A stretch of 64,000 bases of DNA from Bosea sp. PAMC 26642 (GTDB lineage: Bacteria > Pseudomonadota > Alphaproteobacteria > Rhizobiales > Beijerinckiaceae): assembly GCF_001562255.1 (NCBI RefSeq), contig NZ_CP014301.1, positions 2,790,001-2,854,000 on the forward strand. The letters run 5' to 3'. This document shows positions 35,203-42,649 of this stretch, piece by piece (the stretch's first letter is position 1; each line of letters begins with the position of its first letter). A program made the position numbers and the translations under genes. The notes under the pieces are model-generated. The model searched no databases and was not told where the DNA came from. It saw only the letters and a list, made by a program, of their open reading frames with translations.

Positions 35203-36234
35203 ATGCGGCCAGCCCTCGCTCTCCTCGTCATCGCCGCATGGCTCTGCGCCGCGCCGGCGCGCACCCAGACGCTGGTCCCCGAAGGCCGGCTGAGCGCGAA
35301 CGGGGATTTCGCCGGCAAGAAGGGCAAGGCGGCGACCGATGTCAGCGGGCTTGCCTGTATGCCCGGCCCCAGCGGCGCGCGGCGCTGCCTGTTGATCAAC
35401 GACGAGGGCAGCTTCGCCCAGTTCGCCCAGATCGCCGAAAACCGGATCACGCCGGGGGCGACGCTGCCGATCCTGGGCGAGGCTGCCTCGCCTGCGGCGC
35501 TCGGCCGCCCGCCGGGAGCGCTCTGCGGCGCGCCCGGCGCCTTCGCGGAACTGGACGGCGAGGCCGTCGCCTATGCCGATGGCGCCTTCTATGTCGCGGG
35601 CTCGCATGGCTGCTCGCGCCGCAAGGGCGAGTTCCGGCTCTCGTCGTTCCATCTCGCCCGCGTCCGGGTCGACGGCGCGGGCGCGCCGGCCACCGGCGTC
35701 GAATTGAGCTACCGGCTGGGCGACATGCTGCGCCGGGCCGGGCCGGCCGCGCCCTATTTCGGCAAGCGGCTGATGGAGGAGAACGGCCTCAACATCGAGG
35801 GCATCGCGGTGGTCGGCGACAGGCTCTGGGCCGGCCTGCGCGCGCCCTCGCTCGACGGCCGCGCCTTCCTCGTCGGCGCGAGCCTCAGCGCCTTGTTCGC
35901 GCCCGGCACCGAGCCGGCCACGGCCGCACCCGTCGTCGTCGCCTGTCCCGTCGGCCGCGGCCGCGGCATCCGCGATCTCGCAGCGCTCAGCGACGGCCGC
36001 CTGCTCATGCTCGTCGGCCCGGCGCAGGAGCAGGACCTGCCCTACGAACTCCTGCTGCTCGACCCCGCCCGGCCCGACGCCGCAACCTCGCTCGGCACCC
36101 TGCGCGGCGTCCGCGACGGCAAGGCGGAGACCGTGACGCTGCTGTCGGAAGCGCCGGGCCGGATCGAGATCCTGATCGGCTATGACGGCCGCAGGAACGG
36201 CGATTTCGAGCGCTACAGGTTGCGGACGCCATGA
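35203..36234 (+). CDS. DUF3616 family secreted protein
   Basis: A 343-residue protein with a signal peptide (about 1-22). The mature part starts with LVPEGRLSANGDFAGKKGKAATDVSGLAC and contains repeated beta-propeller-like strands, AYADGAFYVAGSHGCSRRKGEF, NGLNIEGIAVVGDRLWAGLRAP and a final IGYDGRRNGDFERYRL. This pattern matches DUF3616 of proteobacteria, whose function is not known. Probably periplasmic. It overlaps the next Nudix gene by 4 nt. Confidence 0.75.
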   Translation: MRPALALLVIAAWLCAAPARTQTLVPEGRLSANGDFAGKKGKAATDVSGLACMPGPSGARRCLLINDEGSFAQFAQIAENRITPGATLPILGEAASPAALGRPPGALCGAPGAFAELDGEAVAYADGAFYVAGSHGCSRRKGEFRLSSFHLARVRVDGAGAPATGVELSYRLGDMLRRAGPAAPYFGKRLMEENGLNIEGIAVVGDRLWAGLRAPSLDGRAFLVGASLSALFAPGTEPATAAPVVVACPVGRGRGIRDLAALSDGRLLMLVGPAQEQDLPYELLLLDPARPDAATSLGTLRGVRDGKAETVTLLSEAPGRIEILIGYDGRRNGDFERYRLRTP

Positions 36235-36797
36235 CCGGCCTGTTCTTGGCGCGCCTGGCTGATACGGTTGCCCGCTACCGCGCCGAGGTCGCCGGCCCCC
36301 GCGAGCATCTCGCGCTGCTGCGCTGGCAGATCGCGCAGGGCCATGCGCTCGACCTGCGCACGACCTTTCCCGGCCACGTCACCACCAGCGCGATCGTGCT
36401 TTCGCCCGACCATGCCCAGGTGCTGCTGATCGACCATGTCACGATCGGCCGCTGGCTCCAGCCCGGCGGTCACTGGGAATCCGCCGATGCCTTCCACCTC
36501 TCGGCGGCGCGCGAGGCGGTCGAGGAGACCGGCGTGCAGGGCTTGGCCCTGCATCCCTGGCACGGAGGCAGCGACCTGCCCTTCGCCATCGAAAGTCACG
36601 ACGTACCCGGCAAATCGGCTCGCGCCGAACCCGACCATGTCCACCATGATCTGCAGTATCTCTTCCTCGCCGACCCGGCCCTGCCGCTCGTCGCCCAGAT
36701 CGAGGAGGTCCATGCCGCAGCTTGGAAGCCCGTGGCGCAGCTGGGCGAAATCGCCCCGCGCGTTTATGACAGGCTCGCCGCCGTTAGCCGCGCCTGA
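36231..36797 (+). CDS. Nudix hydrolase
   Basis: A 188-residue protein with the Nudix-like core LQPGGHWESADAFHLSAARE followed by AVEETGV; the box is complete in the REAVEETG part. The N-terminal helical extension (about 1-40, with REHLALLRWQIAQG) and the DHVHHDLQYLFLA strand are typical of a subgroup of bacterial Nudix proteins. ATG overlaps the DUF3616 stop (ATGA), so the two are probably translated together. Substrate unknown. Confidence 0.8.
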   Translation: MTGLFLARLADTVARYRAEVAGPREHLALLRWQIAQGHALDLRTTFPGHVTTSAIVLSPDHAQVLLIDHVTIGRWLQPGGHWESADAFHLSAAREAVEETGVQGLALHPWHGGSDLPFAIESHDVPGKSARAEPDHVHHDLQYLFLADPALPLVAQIEEVHAAAWKPVAQLGEIAPRVYDRLAAVSRA

Positions 36798-36803
36798 GCG
36801 CTC

Positions 36804-36821
36804 TGTTGCGGCAATGCAACA
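36804..36821. repeat. Short inverted repeat upstream of the beta-barrel gene
   Basis: Perfect inverted repeat TGTTGC-N6-GCAACA between the Nudix stop and the porin-like gene start at 36915. It has no T-tract, so a protein-binding site is as likely as a terminator. Confidence 0.4.
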
Positions 36822-36914
36822 TGAAACACTATTACATTATCGAGCGGCTACAGGCTCTCGCCGTGCCAGGCGAACCGGGGCATGATCTCCATCGCTCCTC
36901 CCGGAATCGACACC

Positions 36915-37811
36915 ATGCTCAAATCCCTCGCCCCCGCCGTTCTCGCCGCCATCGCCGCATCGGGCGCGTTTGCCGCCGATCTGCCGTCGCGCAAAGGCGC
37001 TCCCATAGCGCCGCCGGTGATGTCGGCCTGCAGCGAAAGCGAGGGCATCCCGACCGACGCCTTCGGCTTCACCACCGGCTCGGACGTGGCGGAAAAAGGC
37101 TCGTTCGGACCGAGCCTGACCTATGGCGGCGGCTATGGCACGCGTGGCGGCAGGCTCGACAGCCACGGCGCGCAGCTTCAGGGCTCATACGGCCTGCTGC
37201 CCTGCCTCGAGGTAGGCCCCTATCTGCTGGGCAACACGACGCAGGCCTCCTTCGGCGGCGTCAGCGCCGATTCCACCAGCATCGGCGCCGGCATCGAGAC
37301 CAAGTACAAGATCCTCGGCCGCGACCTGCACGGCATCGGCCTGACCGCCGTGATCGACCCGAGCTTCAACCGGATCGACCCCGAGGGAGCCGGCCGCTTC
37401 ACGACCTACAACACGGGCTTGCGCCTTTTCGCCGACAAGACGCTGGTCCCCGGCAAGCTCTATGCCGCGCTGAACCTCTCGCACGACCTGACCTGGACAG
37501 GCCCCGATCCCTACCAGCGCTCCTCGACCTTCACCATTGGCGGCTCGCTGGCCTGGCAGGTCCTGGACGGCGTCTATCTCAGCGGCGAGGTCCGCCATCA
37601 ACGCGCCTACGACACGCTCGGCTTCAGCAAGGAGGCCGGTTACGCCACCTTCGCCGGCCCCGGCGTCTTCTGGCAGGCGACCAAGCAGTTCGCGATCTCG
37701 GCCGCCTACAACATTCAGGTCGCCGGGAAGGCCAAGGGCGAGCCCGGCGATCTCGACCTGACCAATTTCAGCCAGCACCTCGTCAAGGTGAAGGCGGCGT
37801 ATAGCTTCTGA
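36915..37811 (+). CDS. Outer-membrane beta-barrel protein
   Basis: A 298-residue protein. Signal peptide at residues 1-20 (ending GAFA), mature N-terminus beginning ADLPSRKGAP as in the protein at 48058. The rest alternates short amphipathic strands with turns, and ends in the outer-membrane C-terminal Phe (VKAAYSF). The strands GPSLTYGGGYGTRGG and FTIGGSLAWQVLDGVYLSGEVRH are typical of a barrel. No pore residues can be named. Stop lies 11 bp before palindromic element copy 2. Confidence 0.75.
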   Translation: MLKSLAPAVLAAIAASGAFAADLPSRKGAPIAPPVMSACSESEGIPTDAFGFTTGSDVAEKGSFGPSLTYGGGYGTRGGRLDSHGAQLQGSYGLLPCLEVGPYLLGNTTQASFGGVSADSTSIGAGIETKYKILGRDLHGIGLTAVIDPSFNRIDPEGAGRFTTYNTGLRLFADKTLVPGKLYAALNLSHDLTWTGPDPYQRSSTFTIGGSLAWQVLDGVYLSGEVRHQRAYDTLGFSKEAGYATFAGPGVFWQATKQFAISAAYNIQVAGKAKGEPGDLDLTNFSQHLVKVKAAYSF

Positions 37812-37822
37812 GCCCCCTCCCG

Positions 37823-37925
37823 TCATTCTCGGGCGGCGCAAGGCGCCGACCCGTGAATCTCCAGCAGAACTCTGCTGCTGGCGCTTCGTCCTTCACAAGA
37901 TGCCCGGGTCAAGCCCGAGCATGAC
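37823..37925. repeat. Palindromic intergenic element, copy 2
   Basis: 103 bp starting GTCATTCTCGGGC and ending GCCCGAGCATGAC, with an internal stem CCAGCAG/CTGCTGG. It begins 11 bp past the stop of the beta-barrel gene and precedes frmA. Confidence 0.75.
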
Positions 37926-38020
37926 GACGCTATGCGTTGACAAATCCAGCCCCGGCCAGCCCTAGATAGGCCACCGCAGCGCTTTGCTGGGTGCCGACCG
38001 ATCTTGCAAGGACTGGACTG

Positions 38021-39133
38021 ATGAAGACACGCGCCGCCGTCGCCTGGGAAGCGGGCAAGCCGCTCACCATCGAAACCGTCGAGATCGGCGGCCCCAAGCC
38101 CGGTGAGGTGCTGGTCGAGGTCATGGCGACGGGCATCTGCCACACCGACGCCTACACGCTGTCAGGACTGGATTCGGAAGGCAAGTTCCCGGCGATCCTG
38201 GGCCATGAGGGCGCCGGCATCGTGCGCGAGGTCGGCGCGGGCGTCACCACGCTCAAGGCCGGCGACCATGTCATTCCGCTCTACACGCCCGAATGCCGCC
38301 AGTGCAAAAGCTGCCTCTCGCGCCGCACCAATCTCTGCACCTCGATCCGCGCCACGCAAGGCAAGGGTGTGATGCCGGACGGTACCTCGCGCTTCTCCTG
38401 CGATGGCGGTGAGGTCTTCCACTACATGGGCTGCTCGACCTTCGCGAACTTCACCATCCTGCCCGAGATTGCGCTGGCCAAGGTCCGCGAGGACGCTCCC
38501 TTCGACAAGATCTGCTACATCGGCTGCGGTGTCACCACCGGCATCGGCGCGGTGATCTACACTGCGAAAGTCTGGCCCGGCGCCAATGTCGTGGTCTTCG
38601 GGCTGGGCGGCATCGGCCTCAACGTGCTGCAGGCAGCGCGCATGGTCGGCGCCGACAAGATCATCGGCGTTGATATCAATCCTGCCAGGCAGGAGATGGC
38701 GCGCAAGTTCGGCATGACCCACTTCGTCAATCCCAAGGAGGTCGGCAACGACAAGGTCGTGCAGGCGATCGTCGATCTCACCGGCGGCGGCGCGGATTTC
38801 TCCTTCGATGCCACCGGCAACACCGACGTCATGCGCCAGGCGCTCGAATGCTGCCATCGCGGCTGGGGCGAGTCGATCGTCATCGGCGTCGCCGAAGCCG
38901 GCAAGGAAATTGCTACCCGTCCCTTCCAGCTGGTCACGGGCCGGGTCTGGAAGGGCACGGCTTTTGGGGGCGCACGCGGGCGCACCGACGTGCCAAAGAT
39001 CGTTGACTGGTACATGGAGGGCAAAATCAACATCGACGACCTGATCACCCACAAGCTGTCGCTCGACGAGATCAATCACGGTTTCGATCTGATGCATGAA
39101 GGCAAGTCGATCAGGAGCGTGGTGGTGTATTGA
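38021..39133 (+). CDS. frmA: S-(hydroxymethyl)glutathione dehydrogenase (class III alcohol dehydrogenase)
   Basis: A 370-residue zinc alcohol dehydrogenase that oxidises S-hydroxymethylglutathione (formaldehyde plus glutathione) to S-formylglutathione with NAD+. Zinc and substrate motifs: MATGICHTDAYTLSG, LGHEGAGIVREVG, PECRQCKSCLS with the structural zinc cysteines, CYIGCGVTTGIGAV and FGLGGIGLNV for NAD. The final GKSIRSVVVY tail is characteristic of class III. Forms a pathway pair with fghA just downstream, separated by palindromic element copy 3. Confidence 0.95.
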   Translation: MKTRAAVAWEAGKPLTIETVEIGGPKPGEVLVEVMATGICHTDAYTLSGLDSEGKFPAILGHEGAGIVREVGAGVTTLKAGDHVIPLYTPECRQCKSCLSRRTNLCTSIRATQGKGVMPDGTSRFSCDGGEVFHYMGCSTFANFTILPEIALAKVREDAPFDKICYIGCGVTTGIGAVIYTAKVWPGANVVVFGLGGIGLNVLQAARMVGADKIIGVDINPARQEMARKFGMTHFVNPKEVGNDKVVQAIVDLTGGGADFSFDATGNTDVMRQALECCHRGWGESIVIGVAEAGKEIATRPFQLVTGRVWKGTAFGGARGRTDVPKIVDWYMEGKINIDDLITHKLSLDEINHGFDLMHEGKSIRSVVVY

Positions 39134-39172
39134 GCGCCGCGTTCGGGCCTCAGCGATGAGGCAACACCCGGT

Positions 39173-39299
39173 GTCATTCCGGGGCAGCGCGTAGCGCTGA
39201 ACCCGGAACCCACGACTGGGTCGTACCTTTGACAACGCGATCGAGCACGCTCGCCCGGTCGTGGGTTCCGGGTTTGGCCTTCGGCCACCCCGGAATGAC
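39173..39299. repeat. Palindromic intergenic element, copy 3
   Basis: 127 bp starting GTCATTCCGGGG and ending CCCCGGAATGAC, with inner complementary GAACCCACGAC and GTCGTGGGTTC. It lies between frmA and fghA, 39 bp past the frmA stop, and would fold as a long hairpin in a shared transcript. Confidence 0.85.
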
Positions 39300-39330
39300 A
39301 GGCGTCGCGCAGCATCCAGAAGGAAACCGC

Positions 39331-40170
39331 ATGGAACTCCTCTCCTCCTCGAAGGCCTTTGGCGGCTCGCAGCGGGTCTATCGCCATGACAGCGCGGCAT
39401 GCGCCTGTCCGATGACCTTCGCGATCTTCCTGCCGCAGCAGATCGAGGACAGGCCGGTTCCGCTGCTCTGGTATCTCTCGGGACTGACCTGCTCGCATCA
39501 GAACGTCGTGGACAAGGGCGAGTACCGCGCCGCGGCCGCCGCAAACGGCATCGCGATCATCTGCCCCGACACATCGCCGCGCGGCGAAGGTGTTCCAGAC
39601 GAGCCGGACAACTGGCAGTTCGGCTCGGGCGCCGGCTTCTATCTCGACGCTACGCAGGAGCCCTATGCGAAGAACTACCGCATGGAGAGCTACATTCGCG
39701 ACGAGTTGCCCGATCTCGTTTCGCAGCATTTCTCGCTCGACATGGGCCGCCAGGGCATCTTCGGCCATTCCATGGGTGGCCATGGCGCCATCACGCTCGG
39801 CCTCAAGAACCCGCAGCGCTACAGCTCCGTCTCGGCCTTCGCGCCGATCAGCCAGCCCTCGACGGCGGGCTGGTCGCGCCCGGCGCTGGAGAAATATCTC
39901 GGCTCCGACGAAGCGGCCTGGCGGGCCTATGACTCGACCCTGCTGATCGCAGACGGGCATCGCCTGCCCGATCTCCTGGTCGACCAGGGCAGCGCCGACG
40001 GGTTTCTTCAGGAGGGCCTGCGCCCCTGGCTGCTCGAAGTCGCCTGCGCCGCCGCCGATATTCCGCTCGAGCTCCACATGCGCGACGGCTACGACCACTC
40101 CTATAATTTCGTCTCGACCTTCATGGCCCAGCACATCGCCTGGCACGCGCAAAGGCTCGTGACGGCCTGA
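39331..40170 (+). CDS. fghA: S-formylglutathione hydrolase
   Basis: A 279-residue serine hydrolase that splits S-formylglutathione into formate and glutathione, completing formaldehyde detoxification after FrmA. Nucleophile in FGHSMGGHGAI (about residue 148), LWYLSGLTCSHQNVVDKGEY near the N-terminus, DQGSADGFLQE for the Asp and YDHSYNF with the catalytic His. Length and motif spacing match esterase D. AAGGA precedes ATG 39331. Confidence 0.95.
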   Translation: MELLSSSKAFGGSQRVYRHDSAACACPMTFAIFLPQQIEDRPVPLLWYLSGLTCSHQNVVDKGEYRAAAAANGIAIICPDTSPRGEGVPDEPDNWQFGSGAGFYLDATQEPYAKNYRMESYIRDELPDLVSQHFSLDMGRQGIFGHSMGGHGAITLGLKNPQRYSSVSAFAPISQPSTAGWSRPALEKYLGSDEAAWRAYDSTLLIADGHRLPDLLVDQGSADGFLQEGLRPWLLEVACAAADIPLELHMRDGYDHSYNFVSTFMAQHIAWHAQRLVTA

Positions 40171-40251
40171 CGGGAGACGGCGTCGGAACGCTAGCCCCTG
40201 CGGCGGCGTTAGGTCTGCCGGACCCGAGGCGGGTCCGGGGGAAACACCGCC

Positions 40252-40692
40252 ATGGCATCTCGCTCCGACCTCTTGACCGACCGTTCACTGTTCACCCGGC
40301 TGTCGCAGGCGACGGCGCGCTGGGCCGGCAAGCCCGTCACCTTCTGCGGCGCCTTCGCAATCATCGTGCTGTGGGGCCTATCGGGGCCGTTCTTCGCTTT
40401 CAACGACACCTGGCAGCTGGTGATCAACACCTCGACGACGATCGTGACCTTCCTGATGGTCTTCATCATCCAGAACAGCCAGAACCGCGACACCGCTGCG
40501 ATGCAGATCAAGCTCGACGAGCTGATCGTCAGGCTCGAAGGCGCGCGCGAGGAACTGCTCGACCTCGAGGAACTTGACGAGGACAAGATCGAGGCGATCC
40601 GGCAAGAGTTCGAGGAGCGTGCCGACAAGGCGCGCCAAAGCACCGATGGCGGCGAGACCACGCCGTCTATGGACCCGGCAGGGCGCGGTTGA
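40252..40692 (+). CDS. Low-affinity iron permease family membrane protein
   Basis: A 146-residue protein with two predicted membrane helices (about 28-48 and 55-75), the second being VINTSTTIVTFLMVFIIQNSQNRDTAA, and an acidic coiled-coil tail (LEGAREELLDLEELDEDKIEA). The TFLMVFIIQNSQNRD block followed by KLDELI is characteristic of the low-affinity iron permease family (related to yeast Fet4). Bacterial members are short and their transport function is unproven. Confidence 0.75.
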   Translation: MASRSDLLTDRSLFTRLSQATARWAGKPVTFCGAFAIIVLWGLSGPFFAFNDTWQLVINTSTTIVTFLMVFIIQNSQNRDTAAMQIKLDELIVRLEGAREELLDLEELDEDKIEAIRQEFEERADKARQSTDGGETTPSMDPAGRG

Positions 40693-40700
40693 CGCAGGCT

Positions 40701-41474
40701 TCAGACCACCGCCGTCATGCCGCCATCGACCATCAGCAGATGGCCGTTGACGTAATCCGAGGCCGCCGAGGACAGGAAGATCGCCGCGCCGACCAACTCC
40801 TTCGTCTCGCCCCAGCGGGCGGCGGGCGTGCGGCTGCAGACCCAGGCCGTGAAAGCCTCGTCGGCGATCAGCGCCTTGTTGATCTCGGTCGCGAAATAGC
40901 CCGGCCCGATCGCATTGGCCTGGATGTTGTGCTTGCCGAGTTCGGCCGCCAGCCCCCGCGTCATCATCTTCACCGCGCCCTTGGAGGCCGTATAGGGAAT
41001 GATCGTGGCGCGGCCGAGCTCGCTCATCACCGAGCCGATGCTGACGACCTTGCCGCGCTTGCGCGGCACCATCCGCTTCGTCACCGCCTGCGTGACGTAG
41101 AACACCGAGTGCAGGTTCGTCGCCATCACCTCATGCCAGCCCTCGACCGGAAACTCGGTGAACGGCGCGCGCTTCTGCATACCGGCATTGTTGATCAGGA
41201 TGTCGATCGGGCCCAGGTCGGCTTCGATCGTCGCGACCCCCGCTTCCACCGCCGCATGGTCGGTGACGTCGAAGGGCGCGATCGAAACCTTGCGGCCGGC
41301 GGCCGCGATCACCGTCTGCGCCGCCTCGAGCTTGGCCCGGTTGCGCCCGTTCAGGACGACATGTGCGCCGGCCTCCGACAGGCCCTCCGCGATGGCGAGG
41401 CCGATGCCCTGGCCGGAGCCCGTGACCAGCGCAATCTTGCCCTCGAGGCTGAACAGCGAAAGCGACATCGGCAT
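40701..41474 (-). CDS. SDR oxidoreductase, gluconate 5-dehydrogenase-like
   Basis: A 257-residue classical SDR: TGSGQGIGLAIA cofactor loop, NNAGMQKRAPF, Ser in VSIGSVMSELG, YxxxK in YTASKGAVK and tail NGHLLMVDGGMTAVV. The segment NAGMQKRAPFTEFPVEGWHEVMATNLHS (read in shorter pieces) resembles gluconate 5-dehydrogenase (IdnO). It diverges from an L-idonate 5-dehydrogenase-like gene, the partner enzyme in L-idonate catabolism, which supports that reading. Substrate still inferred. A second ATG two codons in is equally possible as start. Confidence 0.75.
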   Translation of the reverse strand: MPMSLSLFSLEGKIALVTGSGQGIGLAIAEGLSEAGAHVVLNGRNRAKLEAAQTVIAAAGRKVSIAPFDVTDHAAVEAGVATIEADLGPIDILINNAGMQKRAPFTEFPVEGWHEVMATNLHSVFYVTQAVTKRMVPRKRGKVVSIGSVMSELGRATIIPYTASKGAVKMMTRGLAAELGKHNIQANAIGPGYFATEINKALIADEAFTAWVCSRTPAARWGETKELVGAAIFLSSAASDYVNGHLLMVDGGMTAVV

Positions 41475-41549
41475 CTCTCCATGACGGGCGGGTCGGACCT
41501 GCGCAGGTTTCGTTTGCGCGCAAAGCCCGGACTTCGGTAAGCAGTCTTC

Positions 41550-41564
41550 AATCGATTAGACAAT
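41550..41564. promoter_or_regulatory. Candidate operator between the idonate genes
   Basis: In the divergent promoter region lies a palindromic AATCGATT (41550-41557) overlapping TTAGACAAT (41556-41564). Its reverse complement ATTGTCTAA resembles half-sites of GntR-family regulators of sugar-acid genes. No regulator gene is visible here, so this is a guess. Confidence 0.3.
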
Positions 41565-41610
41565 CGCAGGGCGCGTGACCACCGCCAAGCCTTGCGCAGG
41601 GAGAACCGCC

Positions 41611-42648
41611 ATGCGTGCCGTCGTCATCCATGCCGAGAAGGATCTGCGCGTCGAGGCGACGACCGCCCCGGATCTGGGTCCGCTCGATGTCCGCGTCAGG
41701 ATCGAGGCCGGCGGCATCTGCGGCTCGGACCTGCACTACTACCTGCATGGCGGTTTCGGCACGATCCGCGTCAGGGAGCCGCTGATCCTCGGCCATGAGA
41801 TCGCCGGGACGGTCGAGGCGGTCGGCGGCGAGGTTTCGCGCGTCAGGCCGGGCGACCGCGTCGCCGTCAATCCCAGCCGCGCCTGCGGCCATTGCCGCTA
41901 TTGCCAGATGGGCCAGCAGCAGCATTGCACCGACATGCTGTTCTACGGCTCGGCGATGCGCTTTCCCCATGTCCAGGGCGGCTTCCGCGACATCCTCGTC
42001 GTCGAGGAGCGTCAGGCGGTGAAGGTAGCGCCAGGTGTCACGGCGGCGATGGCAGCCTTCGCCGAGCCGCTCTCGGTCTGCCTGCACGCCGCCAAGCGCG
42101 CCGGTCCGTTGCTCGGCAAGCGCGTGCTGGTGACAGGCTCGGGCCCGATCGGCATACTGGCCGTGGTCGCGGCCAAGGCGGCTGGCGCCTCGGAGATCGT
42201 CGCGACCGACGTCGTCGACGGCCCGCTGCCGACGGCTCTCGATATGGGCGCGACCGCCGCGATCAACACCATGGCCGAGCCCGACCGCCTGAAGGCGGAG
42301 TACGGCGCGGAAAAAGGCGCCTTCGACGTAATGTTCGAAGCCTCGGGCAACCAGCATGCGCTGACAGGAGCCTTCGATGTCGTGCGCTCGGGCGGAATCA
42401 TCGTCCAGATCGGCGTCGGCGGCAATTTCACGCTGCCGATGAACGTGCTCGTCGCCAAGGAATTCGACCTGCGCGGCTCGTTTCGCTTCCACGAGGAATT
42501 CGACTGGGCGGTGGCGATGATCGGCTCGGGCGATATCGACCTGTCCCCGCTGCTGACCGCATCGATTCCCGTCGATCGCGCTGTCGAGGCCTTCGATCTC
42601 GCCGCCGACAAGTCGAAGGCGATGAAGGTGCAGCTGGCCTTCGGCTGA
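41611..42648 (+). CDS. Zinc-dependent dehydrogenase, L-idonate 5-dehydrogenase-like
   Basis: A 345-residue MDR enzyme. Catalytic zinc Cys in GGICGSDLHYYLHGG, GHE in LILGHEIAGTVEAVG, structural-zinc cysteines in CGHCRYCQMGQQQHC, and NAD loop GSGPIGILAVVAA. The GGICGSDLHYY and FYGSAMRFPHVQGGF segments are characteristic of L-idonate 5-dehydrogenases. It would oxidise L-idonate to 5-ketogluconate, which the divergent SDR could reduce to gluconate. ATG 41611 follows a GGGAGAA ribosome-binding sequence. Confidence 0.8.
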   Translation: MRAVVIHAEKDLRVEATTAPDLGPLDVRVRIEAGGICGSDLHYYLHGGFGTIRVREPLILGHEIAGTVEAVGGEVSRVRPGDRVAVNPSRACGHCRYCQMGQQQHCTDMLFYGSAMRFPHVQGGFRDILVVEERQAVKVAPGVTAAMAAFAEPLSVCLHAAKRAGPLLGKRVLVTGSGPIGILAVVAAKAAGASEIVATDVVDGPLPTALDMGATAAINTMAEPDRLKAEYGAEKGAFDVMFEASGNQHALTGAFDVVRSGGIIVQIGVGGNFTLPMNVLVAKEFDLRGSFRFHEEFDWAVAMIGSGDIDLSPLLTASIPVDRAVEAFDLAADKSKAMKVQLAFG

Positions 42649-42649
42649 G

